From NCBI RefSeq assembly GCF_007828955.1, contig NZ_VIVR01000001.1, positions 4,898,001 through 4,962,000 of the forward strand: a stretch of 64,000 bases of DNA, in the 5' to 3' direction. Made by a program: the position numbers and the translations under genes. The notes beneath the pieces were generated by a model, which ran no database searches, was not told the origin of the DNA, and worked only from the letters and a program-made list of their open reading frames with translations. Numbering within the stretch: position 1 is the first letter of the stretch; every line of letters begins with the position of its first letter. This stretch comes from Kitasatospora atroaurantiaca. Its GTDB lineage: Bacteria > Actinomycetota > Actinomycetes > Streptomycetales > Streptomycetaceae. Shown here piece by piece: positions 31,500-39,945 of this stretch.

Positions 31500-33425
31500 T
31501 CAGCGGGCGGCCGCCACGATGCTCTCGGCGGCCCGTCGGCCGGCCAGGGCGCGCAGCAGGGCCCGGGCGGTGGCGTCGTTCTGGCGGAAGGCGGGGGAAT
31601 CGGTGCGCGGGCGGGAGAAGGCCGCGTACGCCCGGCCGTTGGTGTGCGGGCCGAGCGCCGTGCGGCGCGGGTGCGGGACGTCGCCGAGGGTGGGGTCGAT
31701 GATCCGGCCGTCGGCCGGTGAGACGGTGAGCAGACCGGAGCGGTGGGTGTGGGTGGCGTCGTCGACCACCTCCTCGACGATCTCCCCGGCCCGGTGCAGC
31801 CTGCGCAGCACCGGGTCGTCGGTGCGGTCCAGCACATGCTTGGGCAGGTAGCCCTCGATCAGCGCGGTGGCCCGTACGGTGTGGCCGGGGACGGTCGGGC
31901 TGGTGGCGAGGAAGGTGCCGGTGGCCTCGTCGGCCTCCACCCGGAGGTCTGCGCCCAGGAAGCGCACCACGCCGGCCTCGGAGAGCGCGAGCAGTTGGCG
32001 GAGCCGGAAGCCGGGCGGCCCGGAGGCCAGGAAGCTGAAGAACCCGAACCACCACTCGTCCAGCTCGGCCGCCACCGAGCGGGCCGTCAGCCGCCCGGAC
32101 TCCATCACCCGGGGCAGCTGGGCGAAGAGCGAGAGCAGCGCCAGGAAGGCGCCGAGATCGGCGCTGTACGAGAGGTCGGCCCGGCGGTCGGCGTCGGTGG
32201 TGATGTAGTCGCGCAGGTGCTGCTGGAGCTGCTCGGCATCGTCCAGCCGCAGTCCGGCCAGCGGGTGGTCCAGGGCCTCGAAGTCCAGCCGGTCGGCGGG
32301 GTCCGGGACGGCCGTCCCGACCAGGCGGGTGAGCTCGGGGGAGTACCAGTCCCACCGGTCGTACCCGGCCAGGAACTCCGCCCAGGGCAGGGCGGTGCGC
32401 TCCGGGTGGGCGTGGAACAGCTCGTGGTAGTAGCCGAAGCCGATGTCCTTGGCCATCAACGGCCAGACGTCGCGGCGCAGTTCGAGCGGGCCGTGCCCGG
32501 CCAGCAGGGCGTCCACGGCGGTGGCGTCGAAGTAGCGGGGCAGCGGTGCGGGCGGGCCCTGGAGCCGGTAGCCGGTCTTCGAGTGGTACGGGACGCCGCG
32601 CCGTGAGCCGACGTGGATCACCGGCTCCCGGCCGGACGGGTGGTAGACCAGCCCCTCGGCGGTCTGCTCGAAGCGGCCGCCCCGGCCCTCGGTGAGCAGC
32701 GCCACCAGGTCCACGAAGGCCAGTCCGAAGCCGCGCAGGACCAGCTGCTCGCCGGGTGCGATCCCGGAGAGGTCGACGTCCGAGGAGAAGGCGGGCGGCA
32801 GGTGGAAGCGGCCGTGGCGGGCCGCGAAGGCGGCGAGCGCGTCGTGCCGGGGGTCGGGCGCCGAGCCGAGATGGCCGAGGGCCAGCACCACCTGGTCGGC
32901 CACCAGGACGCCGTCGGTCAGCTGCACCAGCTGCGGTCCGTCGGCCGGCCCGGTGACCGAGCGGGCGGTGTCCCGGTGCACGGTGACGGTGACGTGTTCG
33001 GGCAGGTCGGCGACCGCGCGGCGGAACACCCAGGCCAGGTACGCGCTCTGGGCCCGCCGGGTCGGGAAGTCGGTCGGCGCCAGGGTGCGCAGCTCCTCCC
33101 GTACGGCCGGGTCGGCGATCGGCTCGTACGGCTCGAACTCCTCGGTGTGGCGGGCCCATTCGGCCAGGGAGGGGCCGGGGCGGACGGGGCCCTCGATGGT
33201 CGAGGACTCGTCGGTGAACATGGTGACGTCCTCGGCCATCGAGTTCATCCGCAGCAGCGGGGACTGCTCGTACCGCCAGATCCGGCCGCCGCCGGGCGGG
33301 TACGGGTCGGCCAGGTGGATGTGCAGGGGCCGGTCGGCGGGCAGCAGTTCGGCGGCGTTCGCGGCCAGCCGCTCCAGCAGGCCGGTGCCGCGCGGGCCGG
33401 CGCCGATGATCACGAGAGTGCTCAA
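31500..33425 (-). CDS. FAD/NAD(P)-binding protein of the sulfur-scavenging island
   Basis: A 641-residue protein. The N-terminus is a dinucleotide-binding fold (TLVIIGAGPRGTGLLERLA), then DPYPPGGGRIWRYEQSPLL and VVLALGHLGSAPD, typical of the FAD-NAD(P)-binding (PF13454-like) group; the C-terminal ~300 residues are less typical and the reaction is unknown. It starts with TTG overlapping the stop of the upstream permease gene by four bases, with AGGTG seven bases before it, so the two are translationally coupled. Its link to an ABC permease and a flavin monooxygenase suggests it supplies reducing power for, or oxidises, an imported sulfur compound. That is inference. Confidence 0.85.
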   Translation of the reverse strand: MSTLVIIGAGPRGTGLLERLAANAAELLPADRPLHIHLADPYPPGGGRIWRYEQSPLLRMNSMAEDVTMFTDESSTIEGPVRPGPSLAEWARHTEEFEPYEPIADPAVREELRTLAPTDFPTRRAQSAYLAWVFRRAVADLPEHVTVTVHRDTARSVTGPADGPQLVQLTDGVLVADQVVLALGHLGSAPDPRHDALAAFAARHGRFHLPPAFSSDVDLSGIAPGEQLVLRGFGLAFVDLVALLTEGRGGRFEQTAEGLVYHPSGREPVIHVGSRRGVPYHSKTGYRLQGPPAPLPRYFDATAVDALLAGHGPLELRRDVWPLMAKDIGFGYYHELFHAHPERTALPWAEFLAGYDRWDWYSPELTRLVGTAVPDPADRLDFEALDHPLAGLRLDDAEQLQQHLRDYITTDADRRADLSYSADLGAFLALLSLFAQLPRVMESGRLTARSVAAELDEWWFGFFSFLASGPPGFRLRQLLALSEAGVVRFLGADLRVEADEATGTFLATSPTVPGHTVRATALIEGYLPKHVLDRTDDPVLRRLHRAGEIVEEVVDDATHTHRSGLLTVSPADGRIIDPTLGDVPHPRRTALGPHTNGRAYAAFSRPRTDSPAFRQNDATARALLRALAGRRAAESIVAAAR

Positions 33426-34378
33426 CTCCGGGCACCTGCCTTCGCGTCGAGAGCGGCGAAGAAGGCGCGGGCGCGCTGCAACGGGGTCGGCGGCAGCTCA
33501 CCGCTGGTGGAGCCGCGCGCGTAGTGGCGCTCCAGGTAGTACTGGCCGACGGAGAGCACGCTGGTCACGGCGATGTACCAGACCGTGGCGACCAGCAGCA
33601 GCGGGATGACCTGGTACGTCTGGTTGTAGATCACCTGAGCCGAGTACAGCAGGTCCTGGACGGCCAGCACGCTGACGATGCTGGTGCCCTTCAGGGTGCC
33701 GATCAGCATGTTCCCGGCGGTCGGCACGATCGAGCGCATCGCCTGCGGGATGACGATCCGGCGCAGCACGCGGGCCCGGCCGAGGCCGAGCGACTGGGCG
33801 GCCTCCAGCTGGCCCTGGTCGACGGAGATGATCCCGCCGCGGACCACCTCGGCGGCGTACGCGGCCTCGTGCAGGGTGAGTCCGATGACGGCGGTGAGGG
33901 TCGGGCCGAGCAGGTTGACGGTCCTGACGGTGAGGAACTCCGGGCCGAACGGGATTCCCAGGCTCAGCGTCGGGTAGAGCGCGCCGATGTTGAACCAGAA
34001 CAGCAGCTGCACCAGGATCGGGGTGGAGCGGAAGATCCAGACGTAGCCCCAACTGAGCGTCCGCAGTACGGGGTTGTCGGAGAGGCGGAGCACCGCGAGG
34101 AGCGTGCCGAGCGCGAAGCCGAGCACCATGACGGCGGTGGTGAGCCAGAGCGTGAGCAGCAGGCCGTTCACGATCGAGGTCGTGGTGAAGTACTGGCCGA
34201 CCACGTCCCACTGGAAGGCCCGGTTGCGTACCACGGAGTTGAGCACCATGGCCGGGAGCAGCAGCGCGGCGGCCGAGGCGAGCAGCCGGCCGGGGCGTCG
34301 GCGGGAGACGATCGGGGCGTCGGCGGTCTTGGCCAGAGGCGGCGAGGAGGCGGGCAGGACGTCGTGCGTCGTGGCCAT
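33422..34378 (-). CDS. Amino-acid type ABC transporter permease
   Basis: A 318-residue inner-membrane permease of the His/Glu/cystine importer family. It has about five helices (LTLWLTTAVMVLGFALGTLLA, WIFRSTPILVQLLFWFNIG and others) and the ATPase-contact loop ISVDQGQLEAAQSLGLG. GGAG lies seven bases before the ATG. It is divergent from the monooxygenase operon, in a two-gene unit with the FAD protein. A second permease (37097-38065) about 2.7 kb away may form a heterodimer with it, sharing the single ATPase of the island. Confidence 0.92.
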   Translation of the reverse strand: MATTHDVLPASSPPLAKTADAPIVSRRRPGRLLASAAALLLPAMVLNSVVRNRAFQWDVVGQYFTTTSIVNGLLLTLWLTTAVMVLGFALGTLLAVLRLSDNPVLRTLSWGYVWIFRSTPILVQLLFWFNIGALYPTLSLGIPFGPEFLTVRTVNLLGPTLTAVIGLTLHEAAYAAEVVRGGIISVDQGQLEAAQSLGLGRARVLRRIVIPQAMRSIVPTAGNMLIGTLKGTSIVSVLAVQDLLYSAQVIYNQTYQVIPLLLVATVWYIAVTSVLSVGQYYLERHYARGSTSGELPPTPLQRARAFFAALDAKAGARS

Positions 34379-34577
34379 GAGGGTGCTCCAGGGCGGGAAT
34401 GGGCAGGCGAGAATCGGCCGGCCGTCACACGCGATGGGCCACGTCCCTCAACGCGGCCGGAGCCGCCGGCACTTGGCGGGGCTCCTGGTTGCACTCACTC
34501 CGTACGGGATCGTACGCATGCCCGATCGGGCACTGTCAAGAACCGTCGGGGTGACCGGTCCTGGAAATGGACAGTGG
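34379..34577. promoter_or_regulatory. Divergent promoter region of the sulfur island
   Basis: About 200 bases between the permease start (minus) and the leader-peptide promoter (plus). It should hold the permease promoter; I see no distinct operator, only GC-rich short inverted repeats. Confidence 0.35.
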
Positions 34578-34607
34578 TTGACGAACTCCAAGGTTCGCTG
34601 CTCAACT
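34578..34607 (+). promoter_or_regulatory. Promoter for the leader peptide
   Basis: TTGACG (34578-34583), an 18-base spacer and TCAACT (34602-34607) resemble a housekeeping sigma promoter. The start site would fall about at the ATG of the leader peptide (34614), giving a leaderless transcript, which fits the missing ribosome site. Confidence 0.6.
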
Positions 34608-34613
34608 TACGGC

Positions 34614-34691
34614 ATGAACGCCGAGCAGCCCCTCGTCACGCGCTGCCACATCGACTTCGGTCGAGTGTGGTCGGCGGCGTGTTGCGGCTGA
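34614..34691 (+). CDS. Cysteine-type attenuation leader peptide
   Basis: A 25-codon reading frame with the core RCHIDFGRVWSAACC before a final Gly. It fits the actinobacterial putative leader peptide pattern (a basic start, H-[VI]-D, then R..SA and one or more Cys at the end) found upstream of sulfur-assimilation genes. In mycobacteria such Cys-rich upstream peptides mediate cysteine-responsive attenuation: ribosomes stall at Cys codons when cysteine is scarce. Here TGT TGC are codons 23 and 24, just before a hairpin with a T-rich tail, and the next gene is a flavin monooxygenase of the sulfonate type. There is no ribosome site; a leaderless start is likely. Confidence 0.8.
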   Translation: MNAEQPLVTRCHIDFGRVWSAACCG

Positions 34692-34728
34692 CCCGGCAGC
34701 GGGCCGTCTGACCGGCCCTTTCTCTCCT
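34692..34728 (+). terminator. Attenuator-like hairpin after the leader peptide
   Basis: Stem GGGCCG / CGGCCC (34701-34706 and 34713-34718) is followed directly by TTTCTCTCCTT. An alternative stem CCCG-GCAG-CGGG (34692-34703) uses the same G residues, so the two are mutually exclusive. The terminator lies only ten bases past the leader stop codon, within reach of a ribosome stalled at the Cys codons. Confidence 0.6.
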
Positions 34729-34949
34729 TCGGAGACCCTCCCTCGGTTTTCCCCGTTCGCGGGCCGGGATGCCGTCTGCCCTGACGGAACACGGGCGCAC
34801 GCTGCCGCCATCTCTCACTCCAGCCGTCACGCGCACCTCCTCCCAAGCCTGTTCAGTCCCAGCTTGTCCAGTTCAGCCGCCGCGCGCCGGGGCTCGCTCC
34901 GGCCTGCCCGCGCACCGCCGCGGCGGCACGACCGAAAGGCCCATCCCCC

Positions 34950-36086
34950 ATGCCCGTCGAGTTCCTCGGTATCGCCGCCACCGGTGACGGCTCGGAGACC
35001 ACGCCCCGCACCACGGCCGCCTTCGACCGCGACTACACCCTGCGCCTGGCCCGTGCCCATGAGGACCACGGCTGGGACCGTGTCCTCTTCGCCTACGGGG
35101 CCGGCTCCCCCGATCCGGCGCCCGCCGCCGCGTACATCGCGTCCAAGCTGGACCGGCTGCAGATCCTGCTGGCCCACCGGCCGAACGTGTCGTACCCCAC
35201 CTTCGCAGCCAAGACCTTCGCCACCCTCGACCAGATCAGCAACGGCCGCCTCACGGTGCACTTCATCACCGGTGGCAACGATCACGAACAGCAGCGCGAG
35301 GGCGATTTCCTGACGAAGGACCAGCGCTACGACCGCACCCGCGAGTACATCCGAATCGTGAAGAAGGCCTGGACGAGCAAGGAGCCCTTCGACCACGAGG
35401 GCGAGTACTACCGCTTCAACGACTTCGTCTCCGACGTCCTCCCCGTCCAGCAGCCCCGGCCCGGCGTCTCCTTCGGCGGCTCCTCGCCGGCGGCGTACGC
35501 GGCCGGAGGTGCCGAGGCGGACATCTACTGCCTCTGGGGCGAGCCGCTGGCGCAGACCGCCGAGCAGATCGAGACGGTCAGGGCGGCCGCGAAGGCGGCG
35601 GGCCGGACCGACACCCCGCGCATCCAGGTGGCCTTCCGGCCCATCATCGCCCCGACCGAGGAGCTGGCCTGGGAGAAGGCCTACCGGACCGTCGACGCCA
35701 TCAAGACCCGGCGGGCGGGTGGCGGGCTGATCCGCCGGTACGCGGGCACGCCCGAGAACACCGGTTCCCAGCGCCTGATCGAGATCGCCGAGGCCGGCGA
35801 GCGCTACGACCGCGCGCTGTGGACCCCGACCGCCGCCGCCACCGGCGGGGCCGGCAACTCCAACGCCCTGGTCGGCACGCCGGAGACCGTCGCCCAGGCG
35901 CTGCTGGACTACTACGACCTCGGCGTCGACATCCTCTCCGCCCGTGGCTACGACCTGCTCGGCGACGCGATCGACTTCGGCCGGTACGTGATCCCGATCG
36001 TCCGCGAGGAGGTCGCCAAGCGGGACGCCGCGAAGGCCGCCGCGCGCGAGCGCGACCGGCACCAGCTGATCGCGGTGCAGGCATGA
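34950..36086 (+). CDS. LLM-class flavin-dependent monooxygenase, SsuD-like
   Basis: A 378-residue luciferase-like enzyme using reduced flavin and oxygen. The barrel shows VEFLGIAATGDG, LLAHRPNVSYPTFAAKTFAT, the phosphate-loop area HFITGGNDHEQQREGDF and VSFGGSSPAAYAA, as in alkanesulfonate monooxygenases and their S-compound-cleaving cousins. It should release sulfite or cleave a C-S bond of an imported organosulfur compound. The upstream Cys leader peptide supports a sulfur role. A weak AAGG lies before the ATG. Its stop overlaps the GNAT start (ATGA), so the two are coupled. Substrate: sulfonate, sulfone or S-alkyl-cysteine derivative; not resolvable here. Confidence 0.88.
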   Translation: MPVEFLGIAATGDGSETTPRTTAAFDRDYTLRLARAHEDHGWDRVLFAYGAGSPDPAPAAAYIASKLDRLQILLAHRPNVSYPTFAAKTFATLDQISNGRLTVHFITGGNDHEQQREGDFLTKDQRYDRTREYIRIVKKAWTSKEPFDHEGEYYRFNDFVSDVLPVQQPRPGVSFGGSSPAAYAAGGAEADIYCLWGEPLAQTAEQIETVRAAAKAAGRTDTPRIQVAFRPIIAPTEELAWEKAYRTVDAIKTRRAGGGLIRRYAGTPENTGSQRLIEIAEAGERYDRALWTPTAAATGGAGNSNALVGTPETVAQALLDYYDLGVDILSARGYDLLGDAIDFGRYVIPIVREEVAKRDAAKAAARERDRHQLIAVQA

Positions 36087-36643
36087 CCCTGCTGGTGGAG
36101 GTACGCCGGGTCACCCTGGACGACCCGCTGACCGAGCCGCTGGTGCGCGAGCTCACCCATGAGTACGTCAGCCGCTACGGGCCCCAGGCGCACCAGGAGA
36201 TGAGCCGCTATCCGTCGGCGGAGTTCGAGCCGCCGGACGGGGTGCTGCTGCTCCTGCTGGAGGACGGCGTACCCGTGGCGGGCGGAGCGTACCGCCGCTA
36301 CGACGCGAGCACGGCCGAGCTCAAGCGGATGTGGACGCACTCCGGGCACCGCCGTCGGGGCCTGGCCCGCCGGGTCCTGGTGGAGCTGGAGCGGGCGGCC
36401 GAGGCCGCGGGCTACCGGCGGATCCACCTCACCACCGGGCCGCGACAGCCCGAGGCCAAGGGCCTCTACCTGGCCACCGGCTACACCCCGCTCTTCGACG
36501 TCGCGGACGTGCCGGCGGAGTTCCGGCCGCTGCCGTTCGAGAAGCACCTGCCCGCGAAGCCCCTGTTCGAGAGGCCCCGGTCCGAGAACCACCGGTCCGA
36601 GAACCACCGGTCCGACCACTCCTGGAAGGCGCCAACCCCGTGA
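36083..36643 (+). CDS. GNAT-family N-acetyltransferase
   Basis: A 186-residue acetyl-CoA-dependent acetyltransferase. The GNAT core is ELKRMWTHSGHRRRGLARRVL (acetyl-CoA loop RRRGLA), ERAAEAAGYRRIHLTTGPRQPEA and LYLATGYTPL. The C-terminal ~25 residues contain the repeat RSENH-RSENH-RSDH, from a tandem 15-base repeat, and look like an added tail. It overlaps both neighbours by four bases (ATGA before, GTGA after). In the Bacillus ytmI cluster a GNAT enzyme N-acetylates S-modified cysteines before a flavin monooxygenase cleaves them, and the same role is plausible here. Confidence 0.88.
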   Translation: MTLLVEVRRVTLDDPLTEPLVRELTHEYVSRYGPQAHQEMSRYPSAEFEPPDGVLLLLLEDGVPVAGGAYRRYDASTAELKRMWTHSGHRRRGLARRVLVELERAAEAAGYRRIHLTTGPRQPEAKGLYLATGYTPLFDVADVPAEFRPLPFEKHLPAKPLFERPRSENHRSENHRSDHSWKAPTP

Positions 36644-37059
36644 GACGTACCCTTCTCGCCACCGCGGCTCTGCTGCCGACGCTCGCGCTCGCGGCCTGCA
36701 GCTCCGACCCGGCCACCACCAAGACGGCAGCCCCGGCCGGGAGTTCGGCCATCGCGGCGGCGAGCCAGGACGTGGTCTCGGGGGAGCGGAAGGTCGACGC
36801 CGTCGCCGCGCTGCTGCCGGAGGACGTGCGCAAGGCCGGCAGTCTCAGGCTCGGCGCCGCCGTCGGCAGCCCGCCCACCGCCTTCTACCCGGACCCGGCC
36901 ACCAAGAAGGCGGCCGGCCTGGACGTCGACTTCGCGGACGCGGTGGCCAAAGTGCTGGGCATCACCATCCAGCGCGAGGACGCCTCCTTCGAGACGACCC
37001 TCCCCGCTCTCCGCTCCGCGATCACGGAGTCCAGGATCAGCCCGCCCGAGCACCCGTGA
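36640..37059 (+). pseudogene. Truncated ABC transporter substrate-binding lipoprotein
   Basis: Starts with GTG overlapping the GNAT stop. A normal lipoprotein signal (LALAAC, Cys20) and the first third of a family 3 binding protein follow (KVDAVAALLPEDVRKAGSL, GLDVDFADAVAKVLG, SFETTLPAL). It then ends abruptly after 139 residues with SRISPPEHP and a stop; relatives are about 300 residues. The C-terminal lobe is missing and no frameshifted remainder is visible before the permease start at 37097, so an internal deletion is likely. A complete paralogue sits at 38855-39844 and shares the KVDAVAALLPE/VPEE region. It cannot bind substrate normally. Confidence 0.8.
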
Positions 37060-37096
37060 CCCCGTGTCGGCCCTCGCCCCGCGAAGGAATACCCCC

Positions 37097-38065
37097 ATGA
37101 GCAGCAGCACAGCCACCACCGAGAAACCGGTGAGTGCCAGACCCGATGACCTCGCCGACCTCCCGGTCGTCCCCGCCCGGCACCCCTGGCGGTGGGTGGC
37201 CGGGGCCGTCGCCGTCGTCGTGGTCGCCCAGTTCCTGCACGGCCTGGCGACGAACCCCGGCTGGGACTGGCAGACCTTCAACGCCTTCCTGACCACCGAG
37301 ACCATCCTCCGGGCGGTCTGGGTCACCCTCCAACTCACCTTCTACGGCACGGTCCTGGGCTTCGCGCTGGGTGCCGTCGTCGCCTTCCTGCGGCTCTCGC
37401 CCAGCCCGATCCTCCAGACCATCGCCTGGACGTACGTCTGGGCGTTCCGGTCGATCCCGCTGATCGTCCAGCTGGTCTTCTGGTTCAACCTCTCGTACCT
37501 CTACAAGCGGCTCGGCATCGGCATCCCGTTCGGCCCCACCGTGTGGTCCTTCAGCACCGTCGACGTGCTCGGCGCGCTCGGTGCGGCCGTGCTGGGGCTG
37601 GCGCTGCACCAGGCCGCGTACGCCGCCGAGATCATCCGGGCCGGGGTCATCTCGGTCGACGGCGGGCAGCTGGAGGCGGCCGCCGCGCTCGGCATCCCCC
37701 GGCTGCGGCAGATCCGGCGGATCGTGCTGCCGCAGGCGATGCGGGCCATCCTGCCGAACGCCGCCAACGAGGTCGTCTCGCTCTTCAAGGGCACCTCGAT
37801 CGTCTATGTGATGGCGATCGGCGAGCTCTTCTACCAGGTGCAGGTCATCTACGGCCGCACCGGCCGGGTGGTGCCGCTGCTGATGGTGGCCACCGTCTGG
37901 TACGTGCTGCTCACCACGCTGCTGTCGATCGGTCAGTACTACGTCGAGCGGTACTTCGCCCGGGGCGCCGACCGCAACCCGCCGCCGACCCCGCTGCAGC
38001 GGGCCCGAGCACTCGTCCGCCACATCCGGGCCACGCGCCTGATCGCCCCTGGAGGCCTCACATGA
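37097..38065 (+). CDS. Amino-acid type ABC transporter permease
   Basis: A 322-residue permease, clearly a paralogue of the one at 33422-34378 (shared WAFRSIPLIVQLVFWFN, GIPFGPTVWSFSTVDVLG, PPPTPLQRAR). It has about five helices and the ATPase-contact loop ISVDGGQLEAAAALGIP. The start is the ATG at 37097 with AAGGA eight bases upstream; an earlier GTG at 37064 has no ribosome site. The stop overlaps the ATPase start (ATGA). Confidence 0.93.
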   Translation: MSSSTATTEKPVSARPDDLADLPVVPARHPWRWVAGAVAVVVVAQFLHGLATNPGWDWQTFNAFLTTETILRAVWVTLQLTFYGTVLGFALGAVVAFLRLSPSPILQTIAWTYVWAFRSIPLIVQLVFWFNLSYLYKRLGIGIPFGPTVWSFSTVDVLGALGAAVLGLALHQAAYAAEIIRAGVISVDGGQLEAAAALGIPRLRQIRRIVLPQAMRAILPNAANEVVSLFKGTSIVYVMAIGELFYQVQVIYGRTGRVVPLLMVATVWYVLLTTLLSIGQYYVERYFARGADRNPPPTPLQRARALVRHIRATRLIAPGGLT

Positions 38066-38826
38066 CCGCGACCATGGTGGACGTCCGAGGCGTCCACAAG
38101 AGCTTCGGCCGGCTCGAAGTGCTGCGCGGCGTCGACCTCCAGGTCGAGGCGGGCTCGGTCACCGTCATCCTCGGGCCCTCCGGCTCGGGCAAGTCGACCC
38201 TGCTGCGCGCCATCAACCACCTGGAGAAGCTCAACCGGGGTTACGTCTCCATCGACGGTGAGCTGATCGGCTACCGTCGCGCGGGCGGCAAGCTGCACGA
38301 ACTCAAGGAACGCGAGGTGCTGCGCCAGCGCACCCACATCGGGTTCGTGTTCCAGAACTTCAACCTCTTCCCGCACCTCACGGTGGTGGAGAACATCGTG
38401 GAAGCGCCGGTCAGCGCGCTGCGCAGGCCCAAGGCCGAGGCGCGGGCCCACGCCCTCGAACTGCTCGCCCGGGTCGGTCTCGCCGACAAGGCGGACGCCT
38501 ACCCGCGCCAGCTCTCCGGCGGCCAGCAGCAGCGGGTGGCGATCGCCCGCGCGCTGGCCCTGGAGCCCAAGGTGCTGCTCTTCGACGAGCCCACCTCGGC
38601 GCTCGACCCCGAGCTGGTCGGCGAGGTCCTGGACGTCATCAAGGACCTGGCCCGCACCGGCACCACCATGATCGTCGTCACCCATGAGATCGGGTTCGCC
38701 CGCGAGGCGGCGGACACCGTGGTCTTCATGGACGGCGGGGTGGTGGTCGAACAGGGCCCGCCCGCCGCCGTCCTGGACGACCCGCAGCACGAGCGCACCC
38801 GCGCCTTCCTCTCCAAGGTCCTCTGA
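38062..38826 (+). CDS. Amino-acid type ABC transporter ATP-binding protein
   Basis: A 254-residue ATPase that powers the importer from the cytoplasmic face. Walker A GPSGSGKST (Lys44), Q-loop FVFQNFNLF, signature LSGGQQQRVAIARAL, Walker B VLLFDEPTSALDP and the switch His in VVTHE are all present. GGAGG lies six bases before the ATG. It is the only ATPase of the island, so it probably serves both permeases, as TcyN does in Bacillus. Confidence 0.95.
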   Translation: MTATMVDVRGVHKSFGRLEVLRGVDLQVEAGSVTVILGPSGSGKSTLLRAINHLEKLNRGYVSIDGELIGYRRAGGKLHELKEREVLRQRTHIGFVFQNFNLFPHLTVVENIVEAPVSALRRPKAEARAHALELLARVGLADKADAYPRQLSGGQQQRVAIARALALEPKVLLFDEPTSALDPELVGEVLDVIKDLARTGTTMIVVTHEIGFAREAADTVVFMDGGVVVEQGPPAAVLDDPQHERTRAFLSKVL

Positions 38827-38854
38827 CCTTCCCCTTCGGCTCAGGAGTTGTGCC

Positions 38855-39844
38855 ATGTCCCTACCCCGTCGTGCCCTCATCGCCGCCGCTGCCGGTCTCT
38901 CGGCCACCCTGGTGCTGACCGCCTGCGGCTCCTCCTCCACCGCCTCGGCCGATCCGGGAGGCACGAAGGGCAGCGTCGCACCCAACGGGGTCACGGTGAA
39001 CCTGACGGCCGACCAGAAGAGGGTCACCACCGCCAAGGTGGACGCGGTGGCCGCGCTCGTACCGGAGGAGATCCGCAGGAGAGGCACCCTGCAGGTCGTG
39101 GACTCGCTCGGCACCGTGCCGCCGCTGGACTTCCACGCCACCGACGACAGGACCATCATCGGCGTCGAGCCCGACATCGCGTACCTGATCGGCGACGTGC
39201 TCGGCCTGAAGGTCGAACTCAACCCGGTCTCGTGGGAGAACGTCTTCGTCGGGCTGGACAGCGGCAAGTACGACGTCGGCCTCACCAACATCACGGTGAC
39301 GGAGGCCCGCAAGGAGAAGTACGACTTCACCACGTACCGCCTCGACATCCTCGGCTTCGAGGCGAAGAAGGGCTCCGGCTGGAAGGTCGCCGGGCCCAAG
39401 GACGTGGCCGGGCACACCATCGCCGTCTCCTCCGGCACCAACCAGGAGAAGCTGCTGATCGCCTGGAACGAGCAGAACGTCAAGGCCGGCCTGAAGCCCG
39501 TCGACATCAAGTACTTCCAGAACTCCTCCGACTACTACCTGGCGCTCTCCTCCGGCCGGATCGACGCCTACCTCGGCCCGAACCCCAGCCTGGCCTTCCA
39601 CGCGGGCCAGACCGGCGAGACCGAGGTGATCGGCACCTACTCCGGCGCCGGCGCCGAGGTGCTCGGCAAGATCGGGGCCACCACCAGGAAGGACAACGGC
39701 CTGGTCAAGGCGCTGAACGAGGCCCTCAACACCGTCATCAGGAACGGCACCTACGGCCAGGTGCTGAAGCGCTGGGGCCTGGACAACGAGGCCGTCCAGA
39801 CCTCCGAGATCAACCCGCCGGGGCTGCCGAAGACCGACAAGTAA
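38855..39844 (+). CDS. Amino-acid type ABC transporter substrate-binding lipoprotein
   Basis: A complete 329-residue binding protein with lipobox LVLTAC (Cys24), then TLQVVDSLGTVPPLDFH, GVEPDIAYLIGDVLGL, SWENVFVGLDSGKYDVGLTN, EKYDFTTYRLDILGFE and IAVSSGTNQEK. It has the layout of a cystine/polar amino-acid binder. AGGAG lies seven bases before the ATG. Last gene of the plus-strand unit; it is the functional counterpart of the truncated gene at 36640. Confidence 0.93.
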   Translation: MSLPRRALIAAAAGLSATLVLTACGSSSTASADPGGTKGSVAPNGVTVNLTADQKRVTTAKVDAVAALVPEEIRRRGTLQVVDSLGTVPPLDFHATDDRTIIGVEPDIAYLIGDVLGLKVELNPVSWENVFVGLDSGKYDVGLTNITVTEARKEKYDFTTYRLDILGFEAKKGSGWKVAGPKDVAGHTIAVSSGTNQEKLLIAWNEQNVKAGLKPVDIKYFQNSSDYYLALSSGRIDAYLGPNPSLAFHAGQTGETEVIGTYSGAGAEVLGKIGATTRKDNGLVKALNEALNTVIRNGTYGQVLKRWGLDNEAVQTSEINPPGLPKTDK

Positions 39845-39945
39845 GACCGCCCCCCAATTGCCGGCCGGTCCAAGCCCGCCCGAGCCCGGTGCCGCCGCTA
39901 TCGTGAAGTCTGTTCGATTCGGCGGCACTTGGGTGCGGGGGCGCG

